Source of the DNA: an uncultured Agathobacter sp.
GTDB lineage: Bacteria; Bacillota; Clostridia; Lachnospirales; Lachnospiraceae
DNA length: 64,000 bases
Direction of reading: 5' to 3'
NCBI GenBank assembly: GCA_934359755.1
Contig: CAKRLV010000006.1
Span: 65,730-129,729 of the forward strand
The position numbers and the translations under genes were made by a program. The first letter of the stretch is position 1. The number at the start of each line of letters is the position of its first letter. The notes beneath the pieces were generated by a model, which was given only the letters and a program-made list of their open reading frames with translations, did no database searches and was not told where the DNA came from. This document shows, in pieces, positions 16,647 through 25,982 of this stretch.

Positions 16647-17291
16647 ATGAAAACTGAGGATTTCAAAAATGCATTAAATAATAAAAAAATACCGATACTT
16701 GTCCTAGACCAGAAATGGCACAGATTGTTTGCTATTCACGGCAAGACCGAAGAAATTAAAATGACTGAAAGTGAACTGACTTCCCTGCTTGCCGAACAGG
16801 GAAAGATAAATTCCGAACTAAAAGAACTTAAGAAAGTTAAAAAGCAGCTTATGGAAAATATAGTTCAGAATATGGACGATGCAACAGAAGAGGATAATAA
16901 TCTACGCGAGAAGAAGTTAGAAGCAGATAAGAGACTTATTGATGATATCAATGGCAAGATAGAAGAAAAAGAAGATATTCTTCTTGATATTCCAAAGCAT
17001 ATCAACGAGGTGAACAAAGAGCTAATGCTTCTTAGTATGGATTATTTTTATGGAAAGCTGCGTGTTAATGTCCAGGAGGCTAAAGAGATAGAGGAATGGA
17101 TAAATCAGGTAAGAATTGACCTGAAGAAGAATATAATCAGAAAGCAGAACAGAGAGATAAATAATAAAGAGATATATTCGTATTTACATGATATTTTTGG
17201 ACCGGAAGTGATAGAAATGTTTGATGATTTCGAAAAGGAAAATACGGATGTGGATGAAGAAACCGAGGACAAAAAGGATTTAGGAGAGTAA
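16647..17291 (+). CDS. Coiled-coil protein of unknown function (214 aa)
   Basis: No family recognised. After a short N-terminal part with IPILVLDQKWHRLFAIHGK, residues ~40-125 are Lys/Glu-rich with heptad-like spacing (ELKELKKVKKQLMENIV), consistent with a coiled coil. The C-terminal half is helical and acidic (FDDFEKENTDVDEETEDKK). No signal peptide or membrane segment. It lies 14 bases after rex and one base before nnrD, so the three are probably co-transcribed. Its context gives no clear function. Confidence 0.85.
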   Translation: MKTEDFKNALNNKKIPILVLDQKWHRLFAIHGKTEEIKMTESELTSLLAEQGKINSELKELKKVKKQLMENIVQNMDDATEEDNNLREKKLEADKRLIDDINGKIEEKEDILLDIPKHINEVNKELMLLSMDYFYGKLRVNVQEAKEIEEWINQVRIDLKKNIIRKQNREINNKEIYSYLHDIFGPEVIEMFDDFEKENTDVDEETEDKKDLGE

Positions 17292-17292
17292 A

Positions 17293-18792
17293 GTGGAATA
17301 TCTTGTTACAGGAAAAGAGATGAAGTTTCTGGATAAAAATACATCGGAACATTTTCATGTACCAGAACTGGTGCTTATGGAACAGGCTGCGATGACTTTT
17401 GTTCAGAAACTTTTTGAATTAAATATTAAATATCAAAAAGTTTATATTGTTGCAGGAAGTGGAAATAATGGTGCAGATGGCCTGGCAATAGCCAGATTAC
17501 TCAAGATAAAGGGGATAGATGTCAGCGTATTTCTTACCGAACAGATAGCCGAATCTAAGAACCAGACAAAGTCATATCAACTTCAAAAAGATATCTGCAA
17601 AAGATATGGAGTATTATTCTCTGATGATATTACTATGTGCAATGATTATGATCTGATTATAGATGCTGTTTTTGGAATTGGATTATCAAGAGGAATATCC
17701 GGAGCATATGAGAAGGTTATTACAGAAATTAATGCCGCGGATGCGTACAGGATTGCAGTTGATATACCATCAGGTATCTCGGCAGATGATGGAAGCGTTC
17801 TTGGATGTGCCATAAAAGCCGATTATACAATTACATTTGGCTTTTTTAAAGTTGGACAATTCATATGGCCAGCGACAGATTACTGTGGAGAAGTTATTCT
17901 CGCACATATGGGAATTTCTTATGAGAGTTTTCTGGATAAAAAGCCTCACCTGGCTTTCTATGAGAAAGATGATTTGTCGCTTTTACCAGAACGTGAGCAA
18001 CATTCAAATAAGGGAAGTTTTGGAAAACTTCTTATAATTGCTGGCAATAAGAATATGGCTGGGGCATGTATATTTGCAGCAAAAGCAGCATATAGATCAG
18101 GTGTTGGACTTGTTAAGATTTATACTGCTGAGATAAATCGAAGTGTGATACTACAGGCTGTTCCGGAAGCAATACTTGTTACCTATGAGAAGAACTATGA
18201 CAAAACCCAGCTTATAGAAATCCTGAAGTGGGCAGATGCAGTTGTTATCGGACCTGGTATTGGCATTGACAATAATGCAAAGGGAATGGTAGACACGGCG
18301 CTTACAAATGTGACAGTGCCAATGGTTGTTGATGCAGATGCACTCAATGTGATATCTGCAAATACAGAGAGACTTTTACGTCCGCATATGGATCTTGTTC
18401 TTACACCTCATCTGGGAGAGATGTCAAGACTTACAGGTGATGCAGTTTCTTTTATACAGAATAAGCTTATAGAGTGTGCACAGGAATTTGCGCAGAAATA
18501 TGATTTAATATGTGTTCTTAAAGATTTTCACACAGTCACGGCAATTCCTTATGGAATGACATATATTAATCTGTCCGGCAATAATGGAATGGCGACAGGC
18601 GGCAGTGGCGATGTGCTGTCAGGAATAATAGGAGCGCTTCTGGCACAGCATATAAGTGCTGAGAATGCGGCGTCTTTAGGCGTATATATTCATGGACTTG
18701 CTGGCGATGAAGCGGGCAGGAAGAATGGCGAATATGGAATGATAGCCTCGGATATTATTGATGGACTGAAAAATGTTTGGAAACAGATTTAA
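17293..18792 (+). CDS. nnrD: Bifunctional NAD(P)H-hydrate epimerase / ADP-dependent dehydratase
   Basis: A 499-residue fusion that repairs damaged NADH and NADPH hydrates. The N-terminal YjeF domain (about 1-210) has AGSGNNGADGLAIARLL and the conserved DAVFGIGLSR. The C-terminal ribokinase-like domain (about 225-495) has VVIGPGIGIDNNAKG, DADALN, LTPHLGEMSRL and the dehydratase signature NNGMATGGSGDVLSGIIG. The start is GTG 17293, preceded by TTAGGAGAG. It follows the coiled-coil gene directly. Pairing with Rex in one transcript makes sense, since both concern the NAD pool. Confidence 0.95.
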   Translation: MEYLVTGKEMKFLDKNTSEHFHVPELVLMEQAAMTFVQKLFELNIKYQKVYIVAGSGNNGADGLAIARLLKIKGIDVSVFLTEQIAESKNQTKSYQLQKDICKRYGVLFSDDITMCNDYDLIIDAVFGIGLSRGISGAYEKVITEINAADAYRIAVDIPSGISADDGSVLGCAIKADYTITFGFFKVGQFIWPATDYCGEVILAHMGISYESFLDKKPHLAFYEKDDLSLLPEREQHSNKGSFGKLLIIAGNKNMAGACIFAAKAAYRSGVGLVKIYTAEINRSVILQAVPEAILVTYEKNYDKTQLIEILKWADAVVIGPGIGIDNNAKGMVDTALTNVTVPMVVDADALNVISANTERLLRPHMDLVLTPHLGEMSRLTGDAVSFIQNKLIECAQEFAQKYDLICVLKDFHTVTAIPYGMTYINLSGNNGMATGGSGDVLSGIIGALLAQHISAENAASLGVYIHGLAGDEAGRKNGEYGMIASDIIDGLKNVWKQI

Positions 18793-18879
18793 TTTTTTGC
18801 ATATATAATAATAAATATTTTGAATACACCAGTTAAATTTGGAAATACTATATTTATACCGAAATATGGAGTGATTGAT

Positions 18880-19227
18880 ATGGTGATTCAAAGAGGCGAT
18901 ATTTATTATGCTGATTTACGACCAGTTGTTGGGTCGGAACAGGGCGGAATCAGACCTGTTTTAATAATACAAAATAATGTTGGTAATCGTCATAGTCCTA
19001 CTGTTATCTGTGCGGCCATAACATCACAGATGCATAAGGCTAAACTTCCGACGCATGTTGAATTGAGTGGAAGACAGTATGATCTTGCGAAGGACTCTGT
19101 CGTACTTCTTGAACAGCTAAGGACGATTGACAAGAAGAGATTAAAAGATAAAGTGTGTCATCTTGACAACAATATACTACTAAAAATAGATAAAGCACTA
19201 GAAATAAGTCTTGAATTGTATACATAA
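18880..19227 (+). CDS. MazF/PemK-family endoribonuclease toxin
   Basis: A 115-residue MazF/EndoA homologue that cleaves mRNA at short motifs. Conserved features are IQRGDIYYADLRPVVGSEQGG at the N-terminus, RPVLIIQNNVGNRHSPTVI and the C-terminal LLEQLRTIDKKRL. Very close in layout to Bacillus NdoA. ATG 18880 follows GGAG; an upstream in-frame TTG at 18820 would add 20 residues with no homology to the family. In Bacillus a MazE-type antitoxin gene precedes it; here only 87 bases separate it from nnrD and hold no such gene. A promoter for the next gene starts two bases after its stop. Confidence 0.92.
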   Translation: MVIQRGDIYYADLRPVVGSEQGGIRPVLIIQNNVGNRHSPTVICAAITSQMHKAKLPTHVELSGRQYDLAKDSVVLLEQLRTIDKKRLKDKVCHLDNNILLKIDKALEISLELYT

Positions 19228-19228
19228 C

Positions 19229-19257
19229 TTGACTATATATTGGCAAAATGATATGAT
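19229..19257 (+). promoter_or_regulatory. Predicted promoter of the CBS-domain gene
   Basis: TTGACT (19229-19234) and TATGAT (19252-19257) are spaced by 17 bases, just after the mazF stop codon. Confidence 0.7.
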
Positions 19258-19292
19258 TTGGACTTGAAATTTATAACTAAGGAGAGTGAAAA

Positions 19293-20225
19293 ATGGAAGA
19301 TGGTTCCTATCCCATTATTATAGCAGTACTTTGTATAGTGATTGTGATATTGATAGTGGTGATTATACTTAATTACCTTTTCTACAGAAAAAGGAGCAAT
19401 TCAATTATTACATCACATAATTCTGCAAATAGGGATTTTACAGAAGAAGATATTATTTCCCTTGTAAAAGAGGGGCATGAGCAAGGCGTTATTGAAGAAT
19501 CAGAGGCAAAGATGATACACAATATCTTCAAGTTTGATGACAAAGAAGTGAAAGATATAATGACACATCGTAAGAATATGATTTGTATAGATGGAGAATT
19601 ATCGTATAATGATGCGCTTGCGTATGCGGTTGAAAGTGGCAAGTCACGTTTCCCTATATACGAGGGTGATCTTGACCACATCATAGGTGTTCTTCACATA
19701 AAAGATATGCTTGCTTATGCACAAAAAAATGAGGTCTTTCGTACATCAATAAAAGATATAAATAATCTGGTCAGAGAAGTAGATTTTGTTCCTGAGACAC
19801 TTGGGATAAATGTACTTTTTAAGAATATGCAAAGAAACAAGAACCATGTCACTATGGTTGTTGATGAATATGGTCAGATTGCAGGACTTGTTGCTATGGA
19901 AGATATCCTGGAGGAAATTGTCGGCAATATAGAGGATGAACATGATACAGAACATGAATTGATTACTCCAGAGAGCGATGGTACATATATTATGGAGGGA
20001 ATAACCAATTTTGCAGACGTGTTAGAGGTCATAGATATTCCTGTAGAAGAGGATTCATTTGAAACATTAAATGGTCTGGTTGTCTCGTTACTAGGACATA
20101 TTCCGAATGATGATGAGAAAGCAAAGGTTGAAGCATATGGATATACATTTGAAATATTATCAGTTACAGATAATATGATAGATAATGTGCGCATATCAAA
20201 GTGTGAAAACTTGCACCAGAAATAA
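19293..20225 (+). CDS. Membrane-anchored CBS/CorC-domain protein
   Basis: A 310-residue protein with one N-terminal membrane segment (about residues 6-31), then a CBS pair (VKDIMTHRKNMICID near 90; FVPETLGINVLF and VVDEYGQIAGLVAMEDILEEIVG near 190), and a C-terminal CorC/HlyC transporter-associated domain (about 230-305). It lacks the multi-span DUF21/CNNM domain of the usual HlyC/CorC transporters, so it is more likely a regulator than a transporter. Magnesium or cobalt efflux is the family theme; nucleotide binding by the CBS pair is expected. AAGGAGAG precedes ATG. Confidence 0.88.
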   Translation: MEDGSYPIIIAVLCIVIVILIVVIILNYLFYRKRSNSIITSHNSANRDFTEEDIISLVKEGHEQGVIEESEAKMIHNIFKFDDKEVKDIMTHRKNMICIDGELSYNDALAYAVESGKSRFPIYEGDLDHIIGVLHIKDMLAYAQKNEVFRTSIKDINNLVREVDFVPETLGINVLFKNMQRNKNHVTMVVDEYGQIAGLVAMEDILEEIVGNIEDEHDTEHELITPESDGTYIMEGITNFADVLEVIDIPVEEDSFETLNGLVVSLLGHIPNDDEKAKVEAYGYTFEILSVTDNMIDNVRISKCENLHQK

Positions 20226-20239
20226 TTTAATGATAAAAT
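20211..20239 (+). promoter_or_regulatory. Predicted promoter of the YebC-family gene
   Basis: TTGCAC (20211-20216), 17 bases, TAAAAT (20234-20239), with TG at 20231-20232 giving an extended -10. The -35 lies inside the end of the CBS gene. Confidence 0.55.
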
Positions 20240-20272
20240 AAAATTAATATTTTTAGAAAAGAGGAACAAATT

Positions 20273-21001
20273 ATGTCAGGACATTCCAAATTTGCGAATA
20301 TCAAGCATAAAAAAGAGAAAAATGATGCTGCAAAGGGTAAGACCTTTACTATGATAGGAAGAGAAATTGCGGTTGCAGTTAAGGAAGGCGGACCAGATCC
20401 AGCTAACAACTTTAAACTTGCACAGGTTATTGCTAAAGCAAAAGCCAACAATATGCCAAATGATACAATTGACAGAGGTATCAAGAAGGCAGCTGGTGAC
20501 AGCAATGGTGTTAATTATGAGATTACTACATATGAAGGATATGGACCAAGTGGTACAGCCATTATAGTTAAATGTCTTACAGACAATAAGAACCGTACTG
20601 CTGCCAATGTCCGTAACTGCTTTACAAAAGGACAGGGAAGTATTGGTACACAGGGGTGCGTATCATACATGTTCGATGAAAAAGGACAGATTATAATTGA
20701 CAAAGATGCATGCGAGATGGATGCGGATGAGCTTATGATGCTTGCTCTTGATGCAGGGGCTGAGGACTTTGCAGATGAAGAAGACAGCTTTGAGATTATC
20801 ACAGCACCAGCTGATTTTGATGATGTTCACAAGGCTATTGAGGACGCAGGCATTGAGATGGTTTCAGCAGAAGTTAGTATGATTCCACAGACATATGTTA
20901 CATTGTCAGATGATGCAGATATTACAAATATCAGACGTATTCTGGATTTACTGGATGATGATGATGATGTACAGGAAGTATATCATAACTGGGAAGAGTA
21001 A
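20273..21001 (+). CDS. YebC/PmpR-family protein
   Basis: A 242-residue YebC-family protein beginning MSGHSKFANIKHKKEKNDAAKGK, the family hallmark. Other conserved blocks are NNMPNDTIDRGIKKA, YEGYGPSGTAIIVKCLTDNKNRT and the acidic C-terminal LLDDDDDVQEVYHNW. Members are described as DNA-binding regulators, and the YebC2 branch as a translation factor relieving proline stalls; which applies here is not evident. The family's three-domain length is normal. GAGGAAC precedes ATG. glgA follows 24 bases later. Confidence 0.95.
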   Translation: MSGHSKFANIKHKKEKNDAAKGKTFTMIGREIAVAVKEGGPDPANNFKLAQVIAKAKANNMPNDTIDRGIKKAAGDSNGVNYEITTYEGYGPSGTAIIVKCLTDNKNRTAANVRNCFTKGQGSIGTQGCVSYMFDEKGQIIIDKDACEMDADELMMLALDAGAEDFADEEDSFEIITAPADFDDVHKAIEDAGIEMVSAEVSMIPQTYVTLSDDADITNIRRILDLLDDDDDVQEVYHNWEE

Positions 21002-21025
21002 TATTTACTTGGAGGGTGAATAAAT

Positions 21026-22480
21026 ATGAAGAAAATACTATTTGTTGCTTCAGAATGTGTTCCATTTATTAAAACAGGAGGTCTGGCAGATGTCTGCGGA
21101 GCTCTCCCGAAAGAATTCGACAAAGAAAACTGGGATGTAAGGGTTATTATACCAAATTATCAGTGTATTCCAGAGAAATTCAGATGGAACTTTGAATATA
21201 TTACAAGCTTCTATATGAGTGCTGGTAATTATATTCAGAATAAGTATGTGGGTGTTGTGCAGTATAAGATGGATGGCGTCACATATTACTTCATTGATAA
21301 TGAAGAATATTTTTCAGGACCAACTCCATATAGTGGAGATACGAAATATGATATAGAGAAGTTTGTATTTTTTGATAAGGCTGTATTGTCAGCACTTCCG
21401 CTCATTGATTTCAGACCTGATATTATTCATTGTCATGACTGGCAGACTGGGCTTATTCCTGTATACCTCAAGAATGAGTTTGCAGCAAATTCTTTTTTCT
21501 GGGGAATTAAATCTATTTTCACCATTCATAATCTTAAGTTCCAGGGAGTATGGGATACTAAGACAATGCAGGGCTTTACAGGCTTTCATGGCGGATTGTT
21601 TACACCTGATAAGCTTGAGTTTAACAAGGATGCAAATATGTTAAAAGGTGGTCTTGTTTATGCAGACTACATTACCACTGTAAGTGATACATATGCGAAC
21701 GAGATTCAGACATCATATTATGGTGAGGGGCTCGATGGGCTTCTGTCAGCCAGACATTTTGATATGCAGGGCATTGTTAACGGAATTGATTATTCGGTTT
21801 ACAATCCGGAGACAGACGCTAAAATATATGAGCATTATAATGCTGAAACTTTCCGAAAGAAGAAATCTGTTAATAAAGTCAGGTTGCAGGAGCAGCTTGG
21901 ACTTGAAGTTGATAAAAAGAAATATATGATAGGTCTTATTTCAAGACTTACAGACCAGAAGGGTCTTGACCTTATTAATTACGTTATGGACAGATTGGTT
22001 GACGATTATACACAGCTTGTTGTGATTGGAACGGGTGAGCCACAGTATGAGAATATGTTCAGGCATTATGCATGGAAATATCCAGACAGGGTATCAGCTA
22101 ATATCTGTTATAGTGATGATCTGGCACACAAGTTATATGCCGCGGCTGATGCTTTCCTGATGCCTTCACGATTTGAGCCATGTGGACTTACACAGCTTAT
22201 TTCTTTTAGATATGGAACTGTTCCAATCGTAAGAGAGACTGGAGGACTTAAGGATACTGTTAAGCCTTTCAATGAATACGAGAACTCAGGTGATGGATTC
22301 TCATTTACAAATTATAATGCAGATGAGATGCTTTCAATCATTAATTATTCTAAGCATATTTATTATGATCGTAAGCGTCAGTGGAATCAGATGATTGACA
22401 GAGGAATGGCAAATGATTTCTCTTGGAATGCATCTAAGTTCAAATATGAAGGATTATATAATTATCTTCTTGGAGAATAA
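21026..22480 (+). CDS. glgA: Glycogen synthase (ADP-glucose)
   Basis: A 484-residue GT5 starch/glycogen synthase. The ADP-glucose-binding motif KTGGLADVCGALPKEF is near the N-terminus. HCHDWQTGLIPVYLK, TIHNLKFQGVW and the C-terminal domain with SRLTDQKGLDLI and PSRFEPCGLTQLISFRYGT are all intact. It elongates alpha-1,4-glucan from ADP-glucose. Other glg genes are not adjacent. TGGAGGGTG precedes ATG. A strong hairpin terminator follows. Confidence 0.96.
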   Translation: MKKILFVASECVPFIKTGGLADVCGALPKEFDKENWDVRVIIPNYQCIPEKFRWNFEYITSFYMSAGNYIQNKYVGVVQYKMDGVTYYFIDNEEYFSGPTPYSGDTKYDIEKFVFFDKAVLSALPLIDFRPDIIHCHDWQTGLIPVYLKNEFAANSFFWGIKSIFTIHNLKFQGVWDTKTMQGFTGFHGGLFTPDKLEFNKDANMLKGGLVYADYITTVSDTYANEIQTSYYGEGLDGLLSARHFDMQGIVNGIDYSVYNPETDAKIYEHYNAETFRKKKSVNKVRLQEQLGLEVDKKKYMIGLISRLTDQKGLDLINYVMDRLVDDYTQLVVIGTGEPQYENMFRHYAWKYPDRVSANICYSDDLAHKLYAAADAFLMPSRFEPCGLTQLISFRYGTVPIVRETGGLKDTVKPFNEYENSGDGFSFTNYNADEMLSIINYSKHIYYDRKRQWNQMIDRGMANDFSWNASKFKYEGLYNYLLGE

Positions 22481-22502
22481 AAATAAATATTTTAGACATG
22501 AT

Positions 22503-22533
22503 AATACGGATGCATGATGCATCCGTATTTTTA
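22503..22533 (+). terminator. Intrinsic terminator after glgA
   Basis: AATACGGATGCA and TGCATCCGTATT form a perfect 12-base stem with a TGA loop, followed by TTTTATT. Confidence 0.9.
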
Positions 22534-22555
22534 TTACGTGATTTGGAGGTTTGGT

Positions 22556-23200
22556 ATGGAAAAAGAAAATTCAGATATACTCGAATATGGTCAGAGTAAA
22601 TTAAAGGATATTTATCTGATGACAATAATCGGAGAGGTTGAGGGGCATGATTGTCTGCCAGCTACATCTAAAACTACAAAATACGAGCATATTTTACCTA
22701 AACTTGCGGAGATTGAAAATGATAATGAAATTAAAGGAGTTTTGATTCTTTTAAATACAGTTGGTGGAGATGTAGAAAGCGGACTTGCAATTGCAGAAAT
22801 GATTGCGTCACTCAGTAAACCGACGGTATCACTTGTGTTAGGCGGAAGCCATTCGATAGGAGTTCCACTTGCGGTGGCCTCTGATTATTCATTTATTGTA
22901 CCGAGTGGAACGATGGTGATTCATCCTGTCAGATTAAATGGGACTATAATTGGTGCCAAAGCAACATATGATTATTTTGAACTCATCCAGAACAGAATTA
23001 TTAAATTTGTATCGACACATTGTAGTATCTCTGGAAATCGGATAGAAGAGCTAATGATGAACACACAGATGTTGACAAAAGATTTAGGTACCGTTATAGT
23101 TGGACAGCAGGCTGTTGAAGAAGGTATCATAGATCAGGTTGGCGGGATCTCGGATGCTTTTGCAAAGCTTAAGGAAATAATAGACAAACATACGCACTAA
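22556..23200 (+). CDS. ClpP-family serine protease (TepA-like)
   Basis: A 214-residue ClpP/crotonase-fold protein of the TepA (translocation-enhancing protein) type. Visible elements: GVLILLNTVGGDVESGLAIAE, the Ser region GGSHSIGVPLAVASD and the His region MVIHPVRLNGT, as in ClpP. It is not the housekeeping ClpP, which has GQAASMG. ATG 22556 is set by GGAGG six bases upstream; the longer in-frame start would lie in the terminator. In Bacillus the tepA-like gene also precedes spoIIIE, so the neighbourhood is conserved. Its substrate is unknown. Confidence 0.88.
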   Translation: MEKENSDILEYGQSKLKDIYLMTIIGEVEGHDCLPATSKTTKYEHILPKLAEIENDNEIKGVLILLNTVGGDVESGLAIAEMIASLSKPTVSLVLGGSHSIGVPLAVASDYSFIVPSGTMVIHPVRLNGTIIGAKATYDYFELIQNRIIKFVSTHCSISGNRIEELMMNTQMLTKDLGTVIVGQQAVEEGIIDQVGGISDAFAKLKEIIDKHTH

Positions 23201-23236
23201 ATATTATATTTTTTGGAACAAAAACTAACCTAATTA

Positions 23237-23245
23237 TGATATAAT
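23237..23245 (+). promoter_or_regulatory. Possible extended -10 promoter of ftsK/spoIIIE
   Basis: TGATATAAT at 23237-23245 is a full extended -10, 20 bases before GGAGG. No convincing -35 is present. Confidence 0.4.
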
Positions 23246-23277
23246 GTGTCTAGTTTGTTTTTATGGAGGTTAGTGGA

Positions 23278-25938
23278 ATGGCAACGAGGAAACAATCCTC
23301 AGGTAAAAGAAAAACCAAAAAAGAAAGAATGCAGGAGATGGAACGTGCTGAGGCCTTTAGAAGAGAAGTGATTCTTTGGGGGATTATAGCCGTTTCGCTT
23401 TTGCTTTTTATAAGCAATATTGGAGTCGGTGGCACAGTCGGAGGATTTGTCAGCAGTGTGCTGTTTGGAGTATTAGGAATTGTGGCATATGTTTTCCCAA
23501 TTTTCTTGTTAGTTGGGTCTTTTTTTATGATATCAAACAAAGGAAATACATTTGCTGTTGTTAAAATAATTTCAGCTACGGTTTTTGTGATATTTATCTG
23601 TTTGTTTTTGTCTCTTTTATATTATGGCTCGGAAGTGGTCACACCTTTCGATGCTTATCTTGACAGCAGTAGGGATAAAACTAGTGGTGGAATTATAGGG
23701 GGCACAATTGCATACGTTTTTGTACCCTCATTTGGTCTGATTGGTTCATACATAATAGATGTTATAGTACTTATTGTCTCGCTTGTACTGGTGACTGGAA
23801 AGTCGGCATTAAAAGGAATGTGGAATGGCGGTAAGGTAGTATACGAGTCCGCAAAAGAGACAAATGAACGCCAGAAGGAATACCGCGAGTATAAGGCTAA
23901 GACCAGAAATCAAAGAAGAATGGATCGAAAGGTTACAGGTGTCTCGCTTGATACGAAGATAGAGGATAAGGCTCCTGATAGTATAAAGACGGATGATATG
24001 GGAGAAATTCATATAGAGAATTATCCGGAATTTCCAAAAGTAAAAGAAGAAAAGAGCGTGCAGATTTCTTCTCAGGATGAGGAACTTCCACCGCTTGATA
24101 TTGATATGATAAATAGCACAGTTCATGATGAGCCTAAGATTGTTGGAATGACAGAAACTAGTGTAGTTTCGGATGACAGAGCTACATCGGGAAGCGGTGT
24201 GATATCGGATATACCACAGATATCAGGAATGAATGAGATATCAGGGATGGATGAGATATCAGGGATGGATGAAATCTCAGGAGCGGATGACATATTCGGT
24301 ATAGATGATATGTCAGATACGGACGAAGTATCTGGTGCGAACGAGATAAAAGAACCTGAGGTTAAAGCGCGTAAAGTTAAAAAAGCATTGCCTGATGATG
24401 AACTAAGTAAAGAGACTAGTGAGGTTGCACAGATTGTACAAGAAAGTGTAGAAATCAAACATTATGATTTCCCGCCAGTTTCACTGCTTAAGAAAGGTCC
24501 AGGTAATAAAGCTGCATCTTCGCAGAGCGAGTTGCGTGAGACTGCTGCCAAGCTTGAACAGATATTACAGATATTTGGAGTAGGTGCGAAGGTTACCAAT
24601 ATAAGCTGTGGTCCGGCCGTTACAAGATTTGAGATTCAACCAGAGATGGGAGTAAAGGTCTCTAAGATAGTTGGTCTTGCTGATGATATAAAGCTTAATC
24701 TTGCGGCAGCGGATATAAGAATAGAGGCTCCAATACCAGGTAAGGCGGCTGTTGGAATTGAAGTGCCGAACAAAGAAAATGTTATGGTGTCGTTCAGAGA
24801 TCTTGTTGAATCAGAAGAATTCAAAAATGCAGCATCTAAGATAAGTTTTGCAGTTGGTAAGGATATTGGTGGTAAAACTAAAGTTACGGATATTGCCAAG
24901 ATGCCTCATTTATTGATTGCAGGAGCGACCGGATCAGGTAAGTCAGTATGTATTAATACGATTATCATGAGTATTTTATATAAAGCAAAGCCTGACGAGG
25001 TTAAGCTTATAATGATAGACCCTAAAGTAGTTGAGCTTAGTGTATATAATGGCATTCCGCATCTTATGATTCCAGTTGTTACAGATCCTAAGAAAGCTGC
25101 TGGTGCATTGAATTGGGCAGTGACAGAGATGACTGACAGATACAATAAATTTGCAGAGACTGGCGTAAGAGAGATAAATGGATACAATCATAAAGTAGAG
25201 TCTATTGAAGTGCCAGAAGGTCAGGAACGTCCGGCAAAGATGCCACAGATTGTTATTATAGTCGATGAGTTGGCGGATCTTATGATGGTTGCATCTAAAG
25301 AAGTTGAAGAATCAATTTGCCGATTGGCCCAGCTTGCACGAGCGGCTGGAATACATTTGATTATTGCCACACAAAGACCATCTGTTAATGTTATTACTGG
25401 TCTTATCAAGGCGAATATGCCTAGTAGAATTGCTTTTGCTGTTACATCAGGAATTGACAGTAGAACTATTCTTGATACTGTGGGGGCAGAAAAACTTCTT
25501 GGTAAGGGTGATATGTTATTTGATCCGCAAGGGGCACCGAAACCAATGCGTGTTCAGGGAGCTTTTGTATCAGATGAAGAAGTATCAGATGTGGTTGACT
25601 ATATAAAGGAGCACAATGGTCATGCGGGTGCAGATGAGAACATAATGCAAAAAATCGAGCAGGCTCAGAATGCAAATACTGTTCAGATATCAGATTCAGA
25701 CGGAAGTGATGATGGCAGGGATGCATATTTTATGGAAGCAGCCAAGATTATAATCGATAAAGATAAAGCCTCGATTGGTATGCTGCAAAGATACCTGAAA
25801 GTAGGATTTAATAGGGCTGCAAGAATTATGGATCAGCTTGAAGAGGCTGGAATTGTCGGTCCGGAATTAGGAACGAAGCCTCGTACAGTAATTATGGATG
25901 AGGAACAATTTAAAACATTTGTTGACGAGAACATGTAA
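23278..25938 (+). CDS. DNA translocase FtsK/SpoIIIE
   Basis: An 886-residue septal DNA pump. Four N-terminal membrane segments (about residues 28-180) are followed by a long acidic linker that includes an imperfect six-residue repeat, ISGMDE/N (about 314-350). The RecA-like motor has Walker A GATGSGKSV near residue 549, Walker B region IVIIVDELADLMM and IIATQRPSVNVITG. A C-terminal winged-helix gamma domain (YLKVGFNRAARIMDQLEEAGIVGP) reads KOPS/SRS sequences. It moves chromosomes through the division or sporulation septum. ATG 23278 is chosen for its GGAGG. It resembles SpoIIIE/SftA-type proteins; the exact type is not resolved. Confidence 0.95.
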   Translation: MATRKQSSGKRKTKKERMQEMERAEAFRREVILWGIIAVSLLLFISNIGVGGTVGGFVSSVLFGVLGIVAYVFPIFLLVGSFFMISNKGNTFAVVKIISATVFVIFICLFLSLLYYGSEVVTPFDAYLDSSRDKTSGGIIGGTIAYVFVPSFGLIGSYIIDVIVLIVSLVLVTGKSALKGMWNGGKVVYESAKETNERQKEYREYKAKTRNQRRMDRKVTGVSLDTKIEDKAPDSIKTDDMGEIHIENYPEFPKVKEEKSVQISSQDEELPPLDIDMINSTVHDEPKIVGMTETSVVSDDRATSGSGVISDIPQISGMNEISGMDEISGMDEISGADDIFGIDDMSDTDEVSGANEIKEPEVKARKVKKALPDDELSKETSEVAQIVQESVEIKHYDFPPVSLLKKGPGNKAASSQSELRETAAKLEQILQIFGVGAKVTNISCGPAVTRFEIQPEMGVKVSKIVGLADDIKLNLAAADIRIEAPIPGKAAVGIEVPNKENVMVSFRDLVESEEFKNAASKISFAVGKDIGGKTKVTDIAKMPHLLIAGATGSGKSVCINTIIMSILYKAKPDEVKLIMIDPKVVELSVYNGIPHLMIPVVTDPKKAAGALNWAVTEMTDRYNKFAETGVREINGYNHKVESIEVPEGQERPAKMPQIVIIVDELADLMMVASKEVEESICRLAQLARAAGIHLIIATQRPSVNVITGLIKANMPSRIAFAVTSGIDSRTILDTVGAEKLLGKGDMLFDPQGAPKPMRVQGAFVSDEEVSDVVDYIKEHNGHAGADENIMQKIEQAQNANTVQISDSDGSDDGRDAYFMEAAKIIIDKDKASIGMLQRYLKVGFNRAARIMDQLEEAGIVGPELGTKPRTVIMDEEQFKTFVDENM
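24202..24350 (+). repeat. Imperfect 18-base tandem repeats inside the FtsK linker
   Basis: GAGATATCAGGGATGGAT-type units are repeated in tandem and drift outwards, encoding ISGMNE-ISGMDE-ISGMDE-ISGADD and weaker copies. All units keep the reading frame. Confidence 0.85.
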
Positions 25939-25982
25939 GTATGTTAAACGTAATAGTAAACGATATACAGGGAGGATATGAA

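Noticed and set aside
24123..24458. Minus-strand open frame with repeated SSIPDISSIPDIS-type residues
   Set aside because: It is antisense to the repeat-bearing linker of the FtsK gene, and the repeat explains the pattern.
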